Shown: piece after piece, positions 1-8,284 of the stretch
Numbering within the stretch: the stretch's first letter is position 1
Layout of the letters: the number at the start of each line of letters is the position of its first letter
Assembly (NCBI GenBank): GCA_963735065.1
Contig: CAVTJL010000003.1
Span: forward strand, 62,001 to 126,000
Source: CAVTJL01 sp963735065
GTDB lineage: Bacteria; Pseudomonadota; Alphaproteobacteria; Geminicoccales; Geminicoccaceae
Length of the DNA stretch: 64,000 nt
Reading direction: 5' to 3'
The notes under the pieces: generated by a model
The model's database searches: none
The model's input: the letters and a program-made list of their open reading frames with translations, nothing else
Told to the model about the DNA's origin: nothing
Position numbers and translations under genes: made by a program

Positions 1-1
1 G

Positions 2-133
2 ATCGAATCCTTCGGCCGCGCTCTTCCGGCGCTCGCCGCCGCCACCCGCGTCTGGCGCGACTTCTTCCCGGCTCGCGAGGAAGTCTATCGTTTCGGCCAC
101 GATTTCATCAGGGAGCAGTGGGCGAGGGCGTGA
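2..133 (+). CDS. C-terminal fragment of an unidentified protein
   Basis: A frame open from the window edge to a TGA at 131-133 encodes the last 43 residues of a protein ending in FGHDFIREQWARA. Codon usage (G/C in third positions) matches real genes nearby and the stop lies 28 bp before the end of the convergent MFS gene, as expected for a true gene end. The fragment is rich in aromatic and charged residues and has no recognisable motif, so no function is given. Confidence 0.5.
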   Translation: MESFGRALPALAAATRVWRDFFPAREEVYRFGHDFIREQWARA

Positions 134-161
134 GGACTTGCCGCTTTCCGGCTGGCCTCGA

Positions 162-1397
162 TCAGCCAAGGGCGGGAGCGGGACGTTCGCGCACCAGAAG
201 ATGGACGATGGCCGAGGCCACGCCCAGGGCGATCGCCAGGAGCCAGACCGCCTCATAGTTGCCGAAGCGGTCGAACCAGAGGCCGCCCAGCCAGACGCCG
301 GCGAACCCACCCAGCTGGTGGCTGAGAAAGACGAAGCCGAACAGCGTGCCCATGGCGCGCGGCCCGAACATCACCAGCACCAAGGCACCGGTCAGCGGCA
401 CGGTGGAGAGCCAGAGCGCACCCATCACGAGCCCGAAGATCATCACCGAGGTCGGCGTGACGGGAAACGAGATGAAGGCCAGGATGGCGACCGCGCGCAG
501 CGCGTAGATCGCGGCCAGGACATGGGGCTTGGGAAAGATGGCGCCCAGTCGCGAGGCGAGAAGTGTCCCGAAAATGTTGGCGAAGCCGGCAAGGGCGAGG
601 GCCCTGAGCCCGAGAGCGCGCAGCTCCTCGGGCGACAGCCTGGTGCCGAGGCAGAAGTTCTGAACATAGTTCGGCAGATGCGCCGTGATGAACGCGAGGT
701 GAAAGCCGCAGACGAAGAACCCCGCGCTCAGCATGATGAAGCTGGAATGGCCGAAGGCATGGCGAAGGGTTCGAGGAAGGTCGATCGGGTCCGCCACGGC
801 ATGGCCGTCTCCGCCGGCGCGCAGGAAGGGGATGCAAAGCGCCATCGGCGCAAGCATCCCGGTGACGACGACCAGCGTCATCCGCCAGTCGAGCCACGCG
901 ATCAGCCATGAGACCAGAAGAGGCAGAATGGCCTGTCCCGCCGATCCCATGGCCGAGGTGACGCCGAGATAAAAGCTGCGCCTGTCGGCCGGCGCCGCTC
1001 GTCCGACCACCGCCAGCACCGTCCCGAAGGCCGTCCCGGAAATGCCCATGCCGACCAGAACGCCCGCACCCAGATGCTGTGCCAGCGGGGTCGTCCCCAC
1101 GATGCAGACTCCCATCCCGAGCACGTAGCAGACGAGCCCCAGCCACAGCGCGAGCCTGTCGCCATACCTGTCGGCGATCATGCCGAAGCCCGGCTGCGCC
1201 AGGCCCCAGACGAGGTTCTGGATGGCGATGGAGAGCGAGAAGATCTCGATCCTGCCGCCGAACAGCTCGTTGGAGAGCGGCTCGATGACGCCGCCGAAGA
1301 CCGAGCGCACGCCGAATGCCAGCGCCAGCACGATGCCCCCGGCCGTCACGATCACGACCGTGTCGTGGCTCTCCCTCCCCATCGCCCGCGATGCCAT
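162..1397 (-). CDS. MFS transporter
   Basis: A 411-residue inner-membrane protein with about twelve hydrophobic helices. The loop after helix 2 carries the MFS motif A in the form ADRYGDRLALWLG, and glycine-rich helices 4-5 follow. The start chosen is the ATG at 1397, which has AAGGA six bases upstream; the frame stays open far upstream, but that part is antisense to the LysR gene and lacks membrane character. It is divergent from the LysR gene at 1503 with 105 bp between them, the usual arrangement of a LysR regulator and the exporter it controls. The substrate cannot be told from sequence. Family assignment is firm. Confidence 0.88.
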   Translation of the reverse strand: MASRAMGRESHDTVVIVTAGGIVLALAFGVRSVFGGVIEPLSNELFGGRIEIFSLSIAIQNLVWGLAQPGFGMIADRYGDRLALWLGLVCYVLGMGVCIVGTTPLAQHLGAGVLVGMGISGTAFGTVLAVVGRAAPADRRSFYLGVTSAMGSAGQAILPLLVSWLIAWLDWRMTLVVVTGMLAPMALCIPFLRAGGDGHAVADPIDLPRTLRHAFGHSSFIMLSAGFFVCGFHLAFITAHLPNYVQNFCLGTRLSPEELRALGLRALALAGFANIFGTLLASRLGAIFPKPHVLAAIYALRAVAILAFISFPVTPTSVMIFGLVMGALWLSTVPLTGALVLVMFGPRAMGTLFGFVFLSHQLGGFAGVWLGGLWFDRFGNYEAVWLLAIALGVASAIVHLLVRERPAPALG

Positions 1398-1502
1398 TGC
1401 CCGTCCTTCGCCCCTCACATCCCTGCCTTGATCGGAACGATAGCGGGGCCTAAGACTTGCGAATAACGGATATATCCAAAGAGTGAGTTCAGGACTGTTG
1501 AA

Positions 1503-2376
1503 GTGAGTCCGGCGTTCGACATCGATGCGTTGCGGGCCATCGTGACCGGGACCGACCTCGGCAGCTTCGCCCGCGCGGCGATCCAGCTCGGCCGATCCCA
1601 GTCGGCCATCAGCATGCAGCTCCGGAAGCTCGAGCATCAGGCCGGAACGCCGCTCTTCGTCCGCAAGGGGCGCGGGCTGGTCCCGACCGAGGCCGGCGAG
1701 GCTCTCGTCGCCTATGCGCGGCGGATCGTGGCGCTCAACGACGAGGCGGCCCAGGCCCTGGGATCGACCACGACGACGCCGGCTGTGCGACTGGGCCTGC
1801 CGCAGGACTTCTTCGACGACGTGATGCCTGCCACGCTGGCCGCGTTCGGACGCGAGCATGGCCGTGTCCATGTCGAGGTCCGTGCAGGCGAGAATCATGC
1901 CCTTGCCGAGGAGGCTCGCGCCGGGCGCCTCGACGTGGCCATCGCCTTCTCCAGGCTGGGTGCGCACGGGGAGGGCGAGGTGCTGTGCGAGCTGCCCATG
2001 CGGTGGCTCGCGCGGGGAAAGGACCGCCCGCACGCTCGACCGGAGCCCGGTGCCGCTCGTGCTGTTCAATCACCCCTGCCTTTTTCGCCAGGCCGCCCTG
2101 GCCGCGCTCGAGCAGGGCGGGCAGCGCTGGCGCGCCGCCCTGACCACGCCCAGCCTGCCCGGCATCTGGGCAGCGCTGCGCTCCGGGCTCGGCATCGCCG
2201 TCCGTACCGAGCACGGCAAGCCCGCGGACATCGCCTGCGTCGGTCGAGCCTGGAAGCTTCCCGATCTGCCCGGCATCGAGGTCCGCCTGCTCCTGGCGCC
2301 GAACGCCTCCCCGCTCGCCCAGGAGCTGAGCGGGGTCCTGCGACGGGAGACGCTCTCCCGCATCGCGCCCGCCTGA
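1503..2376 (+). CDS. LysR-family regulator, frame interrupted near 2012-2040
   Basis: The N-terminal part (GTG start at 1503) is a LysR winged helix: SFARAAIQLGRSQSAISMQLR, then a linker helix and VRLGLPQDFFDDVMPATLAAF opening the effector domain. After about residue 170 the family sequence continues in the next frame (LVLFNHPCLFRQAALAALEQ to the TGA at 2374-2376). Removing one base, most simply a G in the GGGG run near 2012, restores one 290-residue protein of normal LysR length. Divergent from the MFS exporter, which it probably regulates. The break is either a sequencing insertion or a recent inactivation; the intact downstream frame favours the former. Confidence 0.8.
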
Positions 2377-2421
2377 TCCCGGCGCTCGGCGTTGATCCGG
2401 GACCGCGGCCTGCTAGGATCG

Positions 2422-2528
2422 AAGCCGCCGAGGGGGGCCCCGACAAGGGGCTGAGAGTCTGCTGGCCGCAAGGCAGCGCAGTGACCCTTTGAACCTGATC
2501 CGGATCATGCCGGCGAAGGGACGGGCTG
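2422..2528 (+). promoter_or_regulatory. TPP riboswitch aptamer (THI box)
   Basis: All conserved parts of the thiamine pyrophosphate aptamer are present in order: a GGGG block and a CCCC-GACAA-GGGG hairpin around 2431-2450, the pyrimidine-sensing GGCTGAGAG at about 2449-2457, ACCC at 2484-2487, then GAACCTGATCCGG and CATGCCGGCGAAGGGA to 2521. AGCC near 2423 can pair with GGCT near 2524 to close P1. It lies 50 nt before the Nudix gene start. In this family TPP binding normally lowers expression of the downstream gene. Confidence 0.93.
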
Positions 2529-2567
2529 CGCAGCCTCTCTCCCTTGCCGGCCTCGAGGGACGAGGCC
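2509..2567 (+). promoter_or_regulatory. Expression platform of the TPP riboswitch, with the Nudix ribosome binding site
   Basis: The 3' end of the aptamer (GCCGGCGAAGGGA, 2509-2521) is complementary, apart from one bulged base, to TCCCTTGCCGGC at 2540-2551, so an anti-aptamer hairpin can form with an inner GGCTGC/GCAGCC stem (2524-2535). When the aptamer is folded, TCCCT at 2540-2544 is released and can pair with AGGGA at 2556-2560, the likely Shine-Dalgarno. That AGGGA is also the loop of a 7-bp hairpin GGCCTCG/CGAGGCC (2549-2567). No U-tract is present, so control is probably at translation initiation. The pairings are seen; the mechanism is inferred. Confidence 0.65.
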
Positions 2568-2570
2568 GCC

Positions 2571-3044
2571 ATGTCGACCCGCAGCGCAGAGACCTCCGCC
2601 ATCACCCCACAGCGGCCGATCGCGGCCACCATCGCTGCGGTCATCCATGACGGCCGGGTCCTCTTGGTCCGACGGGCAAATCCTCCGGATGCCGGCAGAT
2701 GGGGATTCCCGGGCGGCAAGATCGAGAAGGGCGAGCCGATCCCCAGCGCCGCGCTCCGCGAGCTTCTGGAGGAGACCGGCGTGAGGGCGGAAGCGCTTCG
2801 CGTCTTCACCGCCGTCGACGCCTTCGATCGCGACGAAGGCGGTGCGCTGCGGCGGCACTTCATCCTGATCGCGGTTCTGTGCCGATGGATCTCGGGCGAG
2901 CCGGTCGCGGGCGACGACGCGCTCGAGGCCCGTTGGTTCGCCCTCGCGGATTTGGACGAGCCGGACCTCGCGCTGAGCCTCGACGTCGCCCAGGTCGCAC
3001 GACAGGCAGCAGCCCTCATGCTGGCGGAGGCGTCGAGGCGGTAA
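2571..3044 (+). CDS. Nudix hydrolase under TPP riboswitch control
   Basis: A 157-residue cytoplasmic Nudix pyrophosphohydrolase. The Nudix box fits GX5EX7REUXEEXGU exactly (GGKIEKGEPIPSAALRELLE, then ETGV), around residues 44-67, and the preceding VLLVRRANPPDAGRWGFPGG is typical of MutT-like members. The ATG at 2571 is used because AGGGA lies ten bases upstream; an in-frame TTG at 2544 would fall inside the riboswitch platform. The THI box directly upstream implies a link to thiamine metabolism, for example hydrolysis of TPP, HMP-PP or toxic analogues, as described for E. coli NudJ. The substrate itself is not visible in the sequence. Confidence 0.88.
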   Translation: MSTRSAETSAITPQRPIAATIAAVIHDGRVLLVRRANPPDAGRWGFPGGKIEKGEPIPSAALRELLEETGVRAEALRVFTAVDAFDRDEGGALRRHFILIAVLCRWISGEPVAGDDALEARWFALADLDEPDLALSLDVAQVARQAAALMLAEASRR

Positions 3045-3228
3045 CGGGCCGGGTCGACCCAGTGATGGGGGCCAAAGGCGGCGCTGGCCGCCGTCACCCG
3101 CGCCCGGCGCAGCCTCTTGCCCGCCCCCGACGTCGGCCTGAGGAATCCATCCTGGACGATCTCCAAGGCGCCGTGCATTCTTCTGCAGAGCTACCAGAGG
3201 CGGTGGCCGCCGCGGGGGAGGCGTCATC

Positions 3229-4792
3229 ATGTGGCAGAGCAAGCATCGGCTTGCCCGTGGTAGAAGAGCCGCCGGGTGGGTGGCTCTGCCGCCGGCGATG
3301 GTCCTGCGCTTTCCGGCAGAAGCCGCGAAGGATCTGCAGGAACTCGATCCAGGGCACCGTCGTGTTGCCGGGCGACGCCGACTATCACGAGGCGCGCCAG
3401 GCCTTCGTCGTCAACTTTCAGGCCTTTCCGCAGATCATCGTCTATTGCGAGGTGCCGGCCGACGTGGCGGCAGCGCTGGCCTTCGCGCGCCGCTGGGGAC
3501 TGCAGCCCGTCTGCCGGGCCGGCGCCCACAGCACCGCCGGCTACTCCATCAACAATGGCATGGTGCTCGACGTCAGCCGCATCAGCTACGTCGTCGTCGA
3601 CCCGCAGGCCAAGCGCGCGGTCGTGGGTGCCGGCACCACCTTCGCGCGGCTCAACGCCACCCTCGACAGCTTCGGGCTGCATGTGCCGGGCGGCGGCTGC
3701 GACGATGTTGCGGTCGCCGGCTACATGCAGGGCGGCGGCTACGGCTTCACCTCGATGCTCTTCGGCATGCAGTGCGACAGCATGGTGGCGGCCCTCGTCA
3801 TGCTGGCCGACGGCTCGCTCGTCGAGGCCACGCCCGACCGCAATGCCGATCTCTTCTGGGCCCTGCGTGGCGGTGGCGGGGGCAATTTCGGCGTGCTGCT
3901 GCAGGTGACCTTCAAGCTCCATGAGCTGGGCACGCTCTGGGGCTTCGGGCTCACCTGGAAGCTCGGCCGCGATGCCAAAGGGGCCAAGCGGGTGGCCGAG
4001 GCGATGGACATCCTGCAGCGCGGCTTCACCGGGCCCGGGGCGCCCGCCGGGCTCGGTCACCAGAGCACGCTCAACTATGTGGGCAAGGAGCCCGTTCTGC
4101 TCCTGCGCGGCGTCTATACGGGCACGGCCAAGGCCGGCCGGGACATTCTGGCGCCGCTCCTCGCCACCAAGGGGGTGCGCAAGGACATCGACCGGACGGG
4201 CGGCTACACCGAGCTCAACGATTATCTGAACGACCACCCGGACGTGCCGCTGATCGCCCCGCACACGCGCACGCTCGCCGATGCGCGCTATGTCGGCCGT
4301 GAGCTCGGCTGCGACGGATGGCGCAAGCTCCTCACCTGGTTCCAGGGCTCGCCCAACCAGGCCAACTTCGTCGGCATCGAGGGCTATGGCGGGGCCATCG
4401 GCGCGCTCGCCCCCGACGCCACGGCCTTCCTGCACCGCAAGGCCAGCTTCGACGTCTATATCTGGATCTTCTGGCAGGACGAGGAAGAAAAGGCCGCCTC
4501 GCAGGCCTTCCTCGACGGCTTCCGCGAGGTGATGGGCACGCTCGGCAACGGCCACGCCTACCAGAACTATCCGAACCGCGAGAACGCCGACTATCGCTCG
4601 ATGTTCTGGGGCGAGAACTTCCCCAGGCTGCTGAAGGTCAAAGGCAAATACGACCCGAAGGGTCTCTTCGACTACGGCCAGTCGATCACCCCGGTGCCCG
4701 CCGACGCCGGCCCCGAGGTGACCCGCCCGGAGGGGAAACCGGGGCCCGCCACCAGCGGCAAGATCGAGCGGCTGATGCCGGCGCCTGACTGA
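3229..4792 (+). CDS. Berberine-bridge-type FAD-linked oxidase, frame interrupted near 3340
   Basis: An FAD_binding_4 oxidase with a C-terminal BBE domain. RAGAHSTAGYS carries the histidine (about residue 100) and PGGGCDDVAVAGYMQGGGYG the cysteine (about 157) that bind FAD covalently at two points in berberine bridge enzymes. The C-terminus (YQNYPNRENADYRSMFWGEN, then KYDPKGLF) is the BBE signature. The ATG at 3229 has an excellent GGGGGAGG site but lies one frame away from the domain; deleting one G at CAGGAACTCG (3337-3346) gives ...KDLQNSIQGTVVLPGD..., a natural family sequence of about 520 residues. Without a frameshift, a GTG at 3257 could start a shorter form. Nineteen bases precede the LodA-like gene, so it is probably in the same operon. 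Confidence 0.82.
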
Positions 4793-4811
4793 CGAGACCC
4801 GGGGAGGGACC

Positions 4812-6506
4812 ATGCCGCGGATCCGCCGCCTTTTTTTCTGTCCGCCCCTGGCAATTGCCCGGGTGGGCCCGAGCCCGGTGCCGCTCGAGGCCTTCGAATG
4901 GGCGACCGACCTCGATATTCACGGCGCGCACCGCACGGTGCTGAAGCCGACGCCCACCCTCGAGGTTTTGAGTGATGGCTCGCTGCGGCCCTACCTGCCG
5001 GCCGCGATCCGCTTCAAGGATGCCGGTCTCCTGCGTCCGGTAGCACCCTTCTTCGAGCTCTGGGCCTGCGTGGAGGACGATCAGGGGGAGACGAGCGAGC
5101 AGCCCCTCAACCTGGCGCTCCTGCGTGCGGTCGGCGCCTCGCCGGCCAGCCTCGACCTCGAGGTGACGGTCGCCAACCGCAAGGCCCAGCGTCGCACCAT
5201 GTCGGCCGCCTGCGCCTACATCGCCCGGGTCACGGCGCACGGCAACCAGCACGAGCCGCAGCCGCTCCTCGCCTGGAGCCCGCACAATCCGGGCGAGACG
5301 CCGCTCGTCCCGCGCGAGCGGCCGATCCCGCTCGGCAGCTTCCAGGTGCTGCGCCCGGTGCCGCGTGTGGCGCTGGGCATCGATCTCTCGATCATCCGCG
5401 TGCGCTTCACCCCCGCCAAGGGCGAGGTCTACGGGCCGCCTACCGCGATCAGCGGCCCGGCCTCGCCGCTGCCGCCGGGCGAGGCGCTGCCCGGCCCGAC
5501 CCTCGGCGGCCGCATGCACCAGATCGTGCCGCCGGCCAACCGCATCCTCAACGAGGGCACGCCCTGGTCGAGCTACGTCATGGATGCGGACGACCAGCAG
5601 GACCCGCAGCCCTCCGACAGCTATGACGGCGCCAATGTCGGCGACAACGTCTCCTGGGGCGTCGTCGACGACACCTGTGATGGCGTCATCGGCGCGTCAC
5701 TGGTGGTCGACGGCGTCCGCCACACCGCCGTCACCCGCGTCTTCTCGAGCTGCCCCGACTTCAGCCCCGACCGCCGACCGTTCTACTCGCTGGTCGACGA
5801 TCTGAACGACCGTGACCTGCCGCCGGTGGAGGTCGACGCGGCGAGCCTCGAGGCGGTCGAGGATGAGGCAGGCGAGCTCTTCCGCCGTGTCCTGGACACC
5901 ATGTCCCAGATGAACGTCGACGCCACCCGTGCCCACGGCATCGACGAGAACTCCGAGCATTTCGCGCTCGGCAAGGATTTCCCCAAGCTGCCCAAGATCG
6001 ACCAGCGCAGCATGACGGCCGAGGACAAGCCCTACGCCGACAAGATCCCGGACCTGATCCCGCCCGGGCCGCCGCGCGAGGACAGCCCGGCCGTGCGTGC
6101 CGAGGAGCTGCCCTATACCGAGGCGGCGCGGCAGATCCATGGGCCCTTGAGCGATATCGAGACCCTGCTCGACTTCCTGCGCTCGCGTGGCGACCATGTG
6201 CGCATGCTGCTGCGCCCGCCCTTCGGGCGCCTGCGCCAGCTGGCCGAGAAGCCGGGGCCGCGGCCCAACCCGAGCTTCCGCGACCCGCGCGTCGAGCGCG
6301 ACACGCTGCAGGACATGCGCATGCCGCCCTACATGCGCGACTCCGACGAGACCCCGCTCTCGCTCAGCTGGCGGCAGTACGACATGCTGCTGAAGCTGAT
6401 CGACCATCTGGCGAAGCAGCCGGGCGAGCCGCCCGGGCCTACCGCCCGACGCGTCGCCCGGCATGCAGCCAGACGCGTGGCCGGCGGCGGGGGAGACCGC
6501 CCATGA
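4812..6506 (+). CDS. LodA-like protein, N-terminal half of a split CTQ-type oxidase
   Basis: A 564-residue protein without signal peptide. It matches the layout of the N-terminal part of LodA/GoxA quinoenzymes: FCPPLAIARVGPSP at residues 9-22 (compare the LodA opening YPPIGIARVGNS), AAIRFKDAG near 64, VTVANRKA at 118-125, and WGVVDDTCDG near 282 in place of the WYDDxSDGPV motif; near the end LSLSWRQYDMLLKLIDHL resembles the LodA LTLTxxQYxLLxxWA segment. The comparison is from memory of the family, not a search. The protein stops where LodA would continue into its cofactor domain, and the next gene, overlapping by ATGA, supplies that part. Together they are read as one oxidase split in two. 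ATG at 4812 has GGGGAGGG upstream. Confidence 0.7.
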   Translation: MPRIRRLFFCPPLAIARVGPSPVPLEAFEWATDLDIHGAHRTVLKPTPTLEVLSDGSLRPYLPAAIRFKDAGLLRPVAPFFELWACVEDDQGETSEQPLNLALLRAVGASPASLDLEVTVANRKAQRRTMSAACAYIARVTAHGNQHEPQPLLAWSPHNPGETPLVPRERPIPLGSFQVLRPVPRVALGIDLSIIRVRFTPAKGEVYGPPTAISGPASPLPPGEALPGPTLGGRMHQIVPPANRILNEGTPWSSYVMDADDQQDPQPSDSYDGANVGDNVSWGVVDDTCDGVIGASLVVDGVRHTAVTRVFSSCPDFSPDRRPFYSLVDDLNDRDLPPVEVDAASLEAVEDEAGELFRRVLDTMSQMNVDATRAHGIDENSEHFALGKDFPKLPKIDQRSMTAEDKPYADKIPDLIPPGPPREDSPAVRAEELPYTEAARQIHGPLSDIETLLDFLRSRGDHVRMLLRPPFGRLRQLAEKPGPRPNPSFRDPRVERDTLQDMRMPPYMRDSDETPLSLSWRQYDMLLKLIDHLAKQPGEPPGPTARRVARHAARRVAGGGGDRP

Positions 6507-8284
6507 CAACCGACAAGAAAGGGCTGAGGCCGCGCAATCTCACCGCCCGCTCGTCCTATGCGGTCGCCGGCAATCCGGCCACGGCCTATCCTGAGGACGC
6601 GGTCGCCAACTGCTATCCCGGCCTCGAGCTCGACATCCGCAACTTCGATCGCCGCTTCTTCCCCGGCCTCGTCTTCGAGTTCGTGGCACGCGACGATGTC
6701 GACGCGGCCTACAGCCTGCCCCATCGCTACGGCGCCAGGCTCTCCTATGTCGAGACGGACCAGGACCCGGAGCTGCAGCTACCCGAGGCGGCGAAGCTGC
6801 TGGCCGATCTGACCGGCGATGCCGGCAGCCGGCTGGGCGACGGCGTGTGGTACCTCGAATGGCTGGAGCAGGACGGCCGTCGCATCTCGATGCGCTGGCG
6901 CCGTGACGGCGCCCTGATGCCCATGGACGGGCTCTGGGTGTGGCGTCTGGTGCGCGGGCTCGAGCCGCTGCCCAAGCCCCTGCGCATCGGCCTGCGCCAG
7001 CGCCCCGAAAGCGAGCCCGGTGCTGCCGAGGCGGCGAAGCGCGGCAAGCCCGACGAGGTCGTGCTCGAGGGCTTCAGGCGCACCTTCCAGGATCCCACGA
7101 GCGGCGTCATCAGCACCGTCTACCAGCCGGGCGAGCTGCTGCAGAGCCTCTGCTCCCCCTGGCAGCACGACTTCCGCGACTGCGCCTGCCACTACTGGGC
7201 CTCGAACCACCCGGACGTCGTGCTGGGCGAGGTCCTGCCGGGCGAGCCGACCCTGCCCGGCGGCCTGCCCGCCGAGCCGGAGCCGGCGCAGGTTCTGCTC
7301 GACTGGCTGCGCGCCGACCGTCGCCGCGCGGTCGCCGCCTCGGCCCTCGACACGATCGGGAAGAACCGCCCCTTCCAGCTCGACGCCTTCCAGATCAACC
7401 ACGCCTGGCACGAGCTGGCTGTCGTCCTGAACGATACCGAATCGGATGGGCTCTACGTCCCCGACGCGCTTGCGTCAGCCAATCCGTTCGCGAGCCCGGC
7501 GGAGCTCGCCAAGGAGCTGCGCGAGCGGCTGGCTCCGCTCGAGATGACGCTGGCGATCGAGTATCTCTACGCCCGCTTCTCCATCATCGACCCGAAGCAG
7601 GCGCCGAAGGGCCGCTGGCCCGGCCTCGCCGACGACGTCGTCTTCGTGCGCGACTATCTGATGCTCGTCTCGGTCAGCGAGATGACCCACATGCGCTGGG
7701 CCAACCAGCTCCTCTGGGAGCTCTACGAGCACGGCCTCGTGCCGAGCTACGAGCCGGTGCTCGAGCCGGCCCTCAAGGTCCCCACCAGCCCGGGCGAGAC
7801 GCGCGACCGGTCGCTCAGGCGTCTCGAGCCCCTGGTGCTCGACGATTTCATCGCGGTCGAGCGTCCCAGCAACTTCATCGACGGCGCCTATGCCCGCGTG
7901 ATCGTGACGCTGCGCCAGAAAGAATATCCGCCGCACATGGTGCAGCTGGCCGAGCGCATCGCCAGCGACGGCATGCAGCACGAGAGCCGCTTCCGCTACA
8001 TCAAGCACGTCCTCAATGCCTACAAGGCGGCCGCACCCGACTTCCCCTATCTCCGCCCGCTGACGCCGGCGGCCCCTGATGATCCGGCGGTCGAGGACGC
8101 GCTCCGTCTCTACGAGATCATCCGCAAGGGTCTCGATGCCGCCTACCGCGAGGCCGCGCGCGGCGACTTCGCCCAGTCCGGCGAGGGCGTCGTGGATGCC
8201 CGGACGGCGATGAACCAGCTGCGCGACCTCGGCGAGGAGCTGGCCGCGAAAGGCATCGGGATACCCTTCTGGCCGCCGCCGTGA
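6503..8284 (+). CDS. LodA C-half-like cofactor protein fused to a VioB-type ferritin-like domain
   Basis: A 593-residue protein. Residues 30-60 (EDAVANCYPGLELDIRNF) resemble the LodA ALENCVGGxFxPGIEV segment. Residues 215-240 hold SLCSPWQHDFRDCACHYW followed by ASNHPDVVL, parallel to the LodA region with the CTQ residues: D223 lies four residues before C227, the spacing recalled for LodA Asp512/Cys516, and W232 occupies the place of the FWPARVPN tryptophan. A ferritin-like domain of the VioB/RebD type follows: EMTLAIEYLYARFSI (E347), SEMTH (E393, H396) and DGMQHESRF (H493) as probable metal ligands. The start overlaps the previous gene by four bases and the stop overlaps the radical SAM gene (GTGA). 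The fusion is unusual; enzymatic role is inferred. Confidence 0.68.
   Translation: MTTDKKGLRPRNLTARSSYAVAGNPATAYPEDAVANCYPGLELDIRNFDRRFFPGLVFEFVARDDVDAAYSLPHRYGARLSYVETDQDPELQLPEAAKLLADLTGDAGSRLGDGVWYLEWLEQDGRRISMRWRRDGALMPMDGLWVWRLVRGLEPLPKPLRIGLRQRPESEPGAAEAAKRGKPDEVVLEGFRRTFQDPTSGVISTVYQPGELLQSLCSPWQHDFRDCACHYWASNHPDVVLGEVLPGEPTLPGGLPAEPEPAQVLLDWLRADRRRAVAASALDTIGKNRPFQLDAFQINHAWHELAVVLNDTESDGLYVPDALASANPFASPAELAKELRERLAPLEMTLAIEYLYARFSIIDPKQAPKGRWPGLADDVVFVRDYLMLVSVSEMTHMRWANQLLWELYEHGLVPSYEPVLEPALKVPTSPGETRDRSLRRLEPLVLDDFIAVERPSNFIDGAYARVIVTLRQKEYPPHMVQLAERIASDGMQHESRFRYIKHVLNAYKAAAPDFPYLRPLTPAAPDDPAVEDALRLYEIIRKGLDAAYREAARGDFAQSGEGVVDARTAMNQLRDLGEELAAKGIGIPFWPPP

Noticed and set aside
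3077..3092. GGCGGC/GCCGCC hairpin after the Nudix gene as terminator
   Set aside because: Six-base stem without any T run; common by chance at this GC content.
3227..4813. Minus-strand open frame of 528 codons opposite the FAD oxidase
   Set aside because: Antisense to a gene with clear BBE motifs; no recognisable domain, and low-complexity composition.
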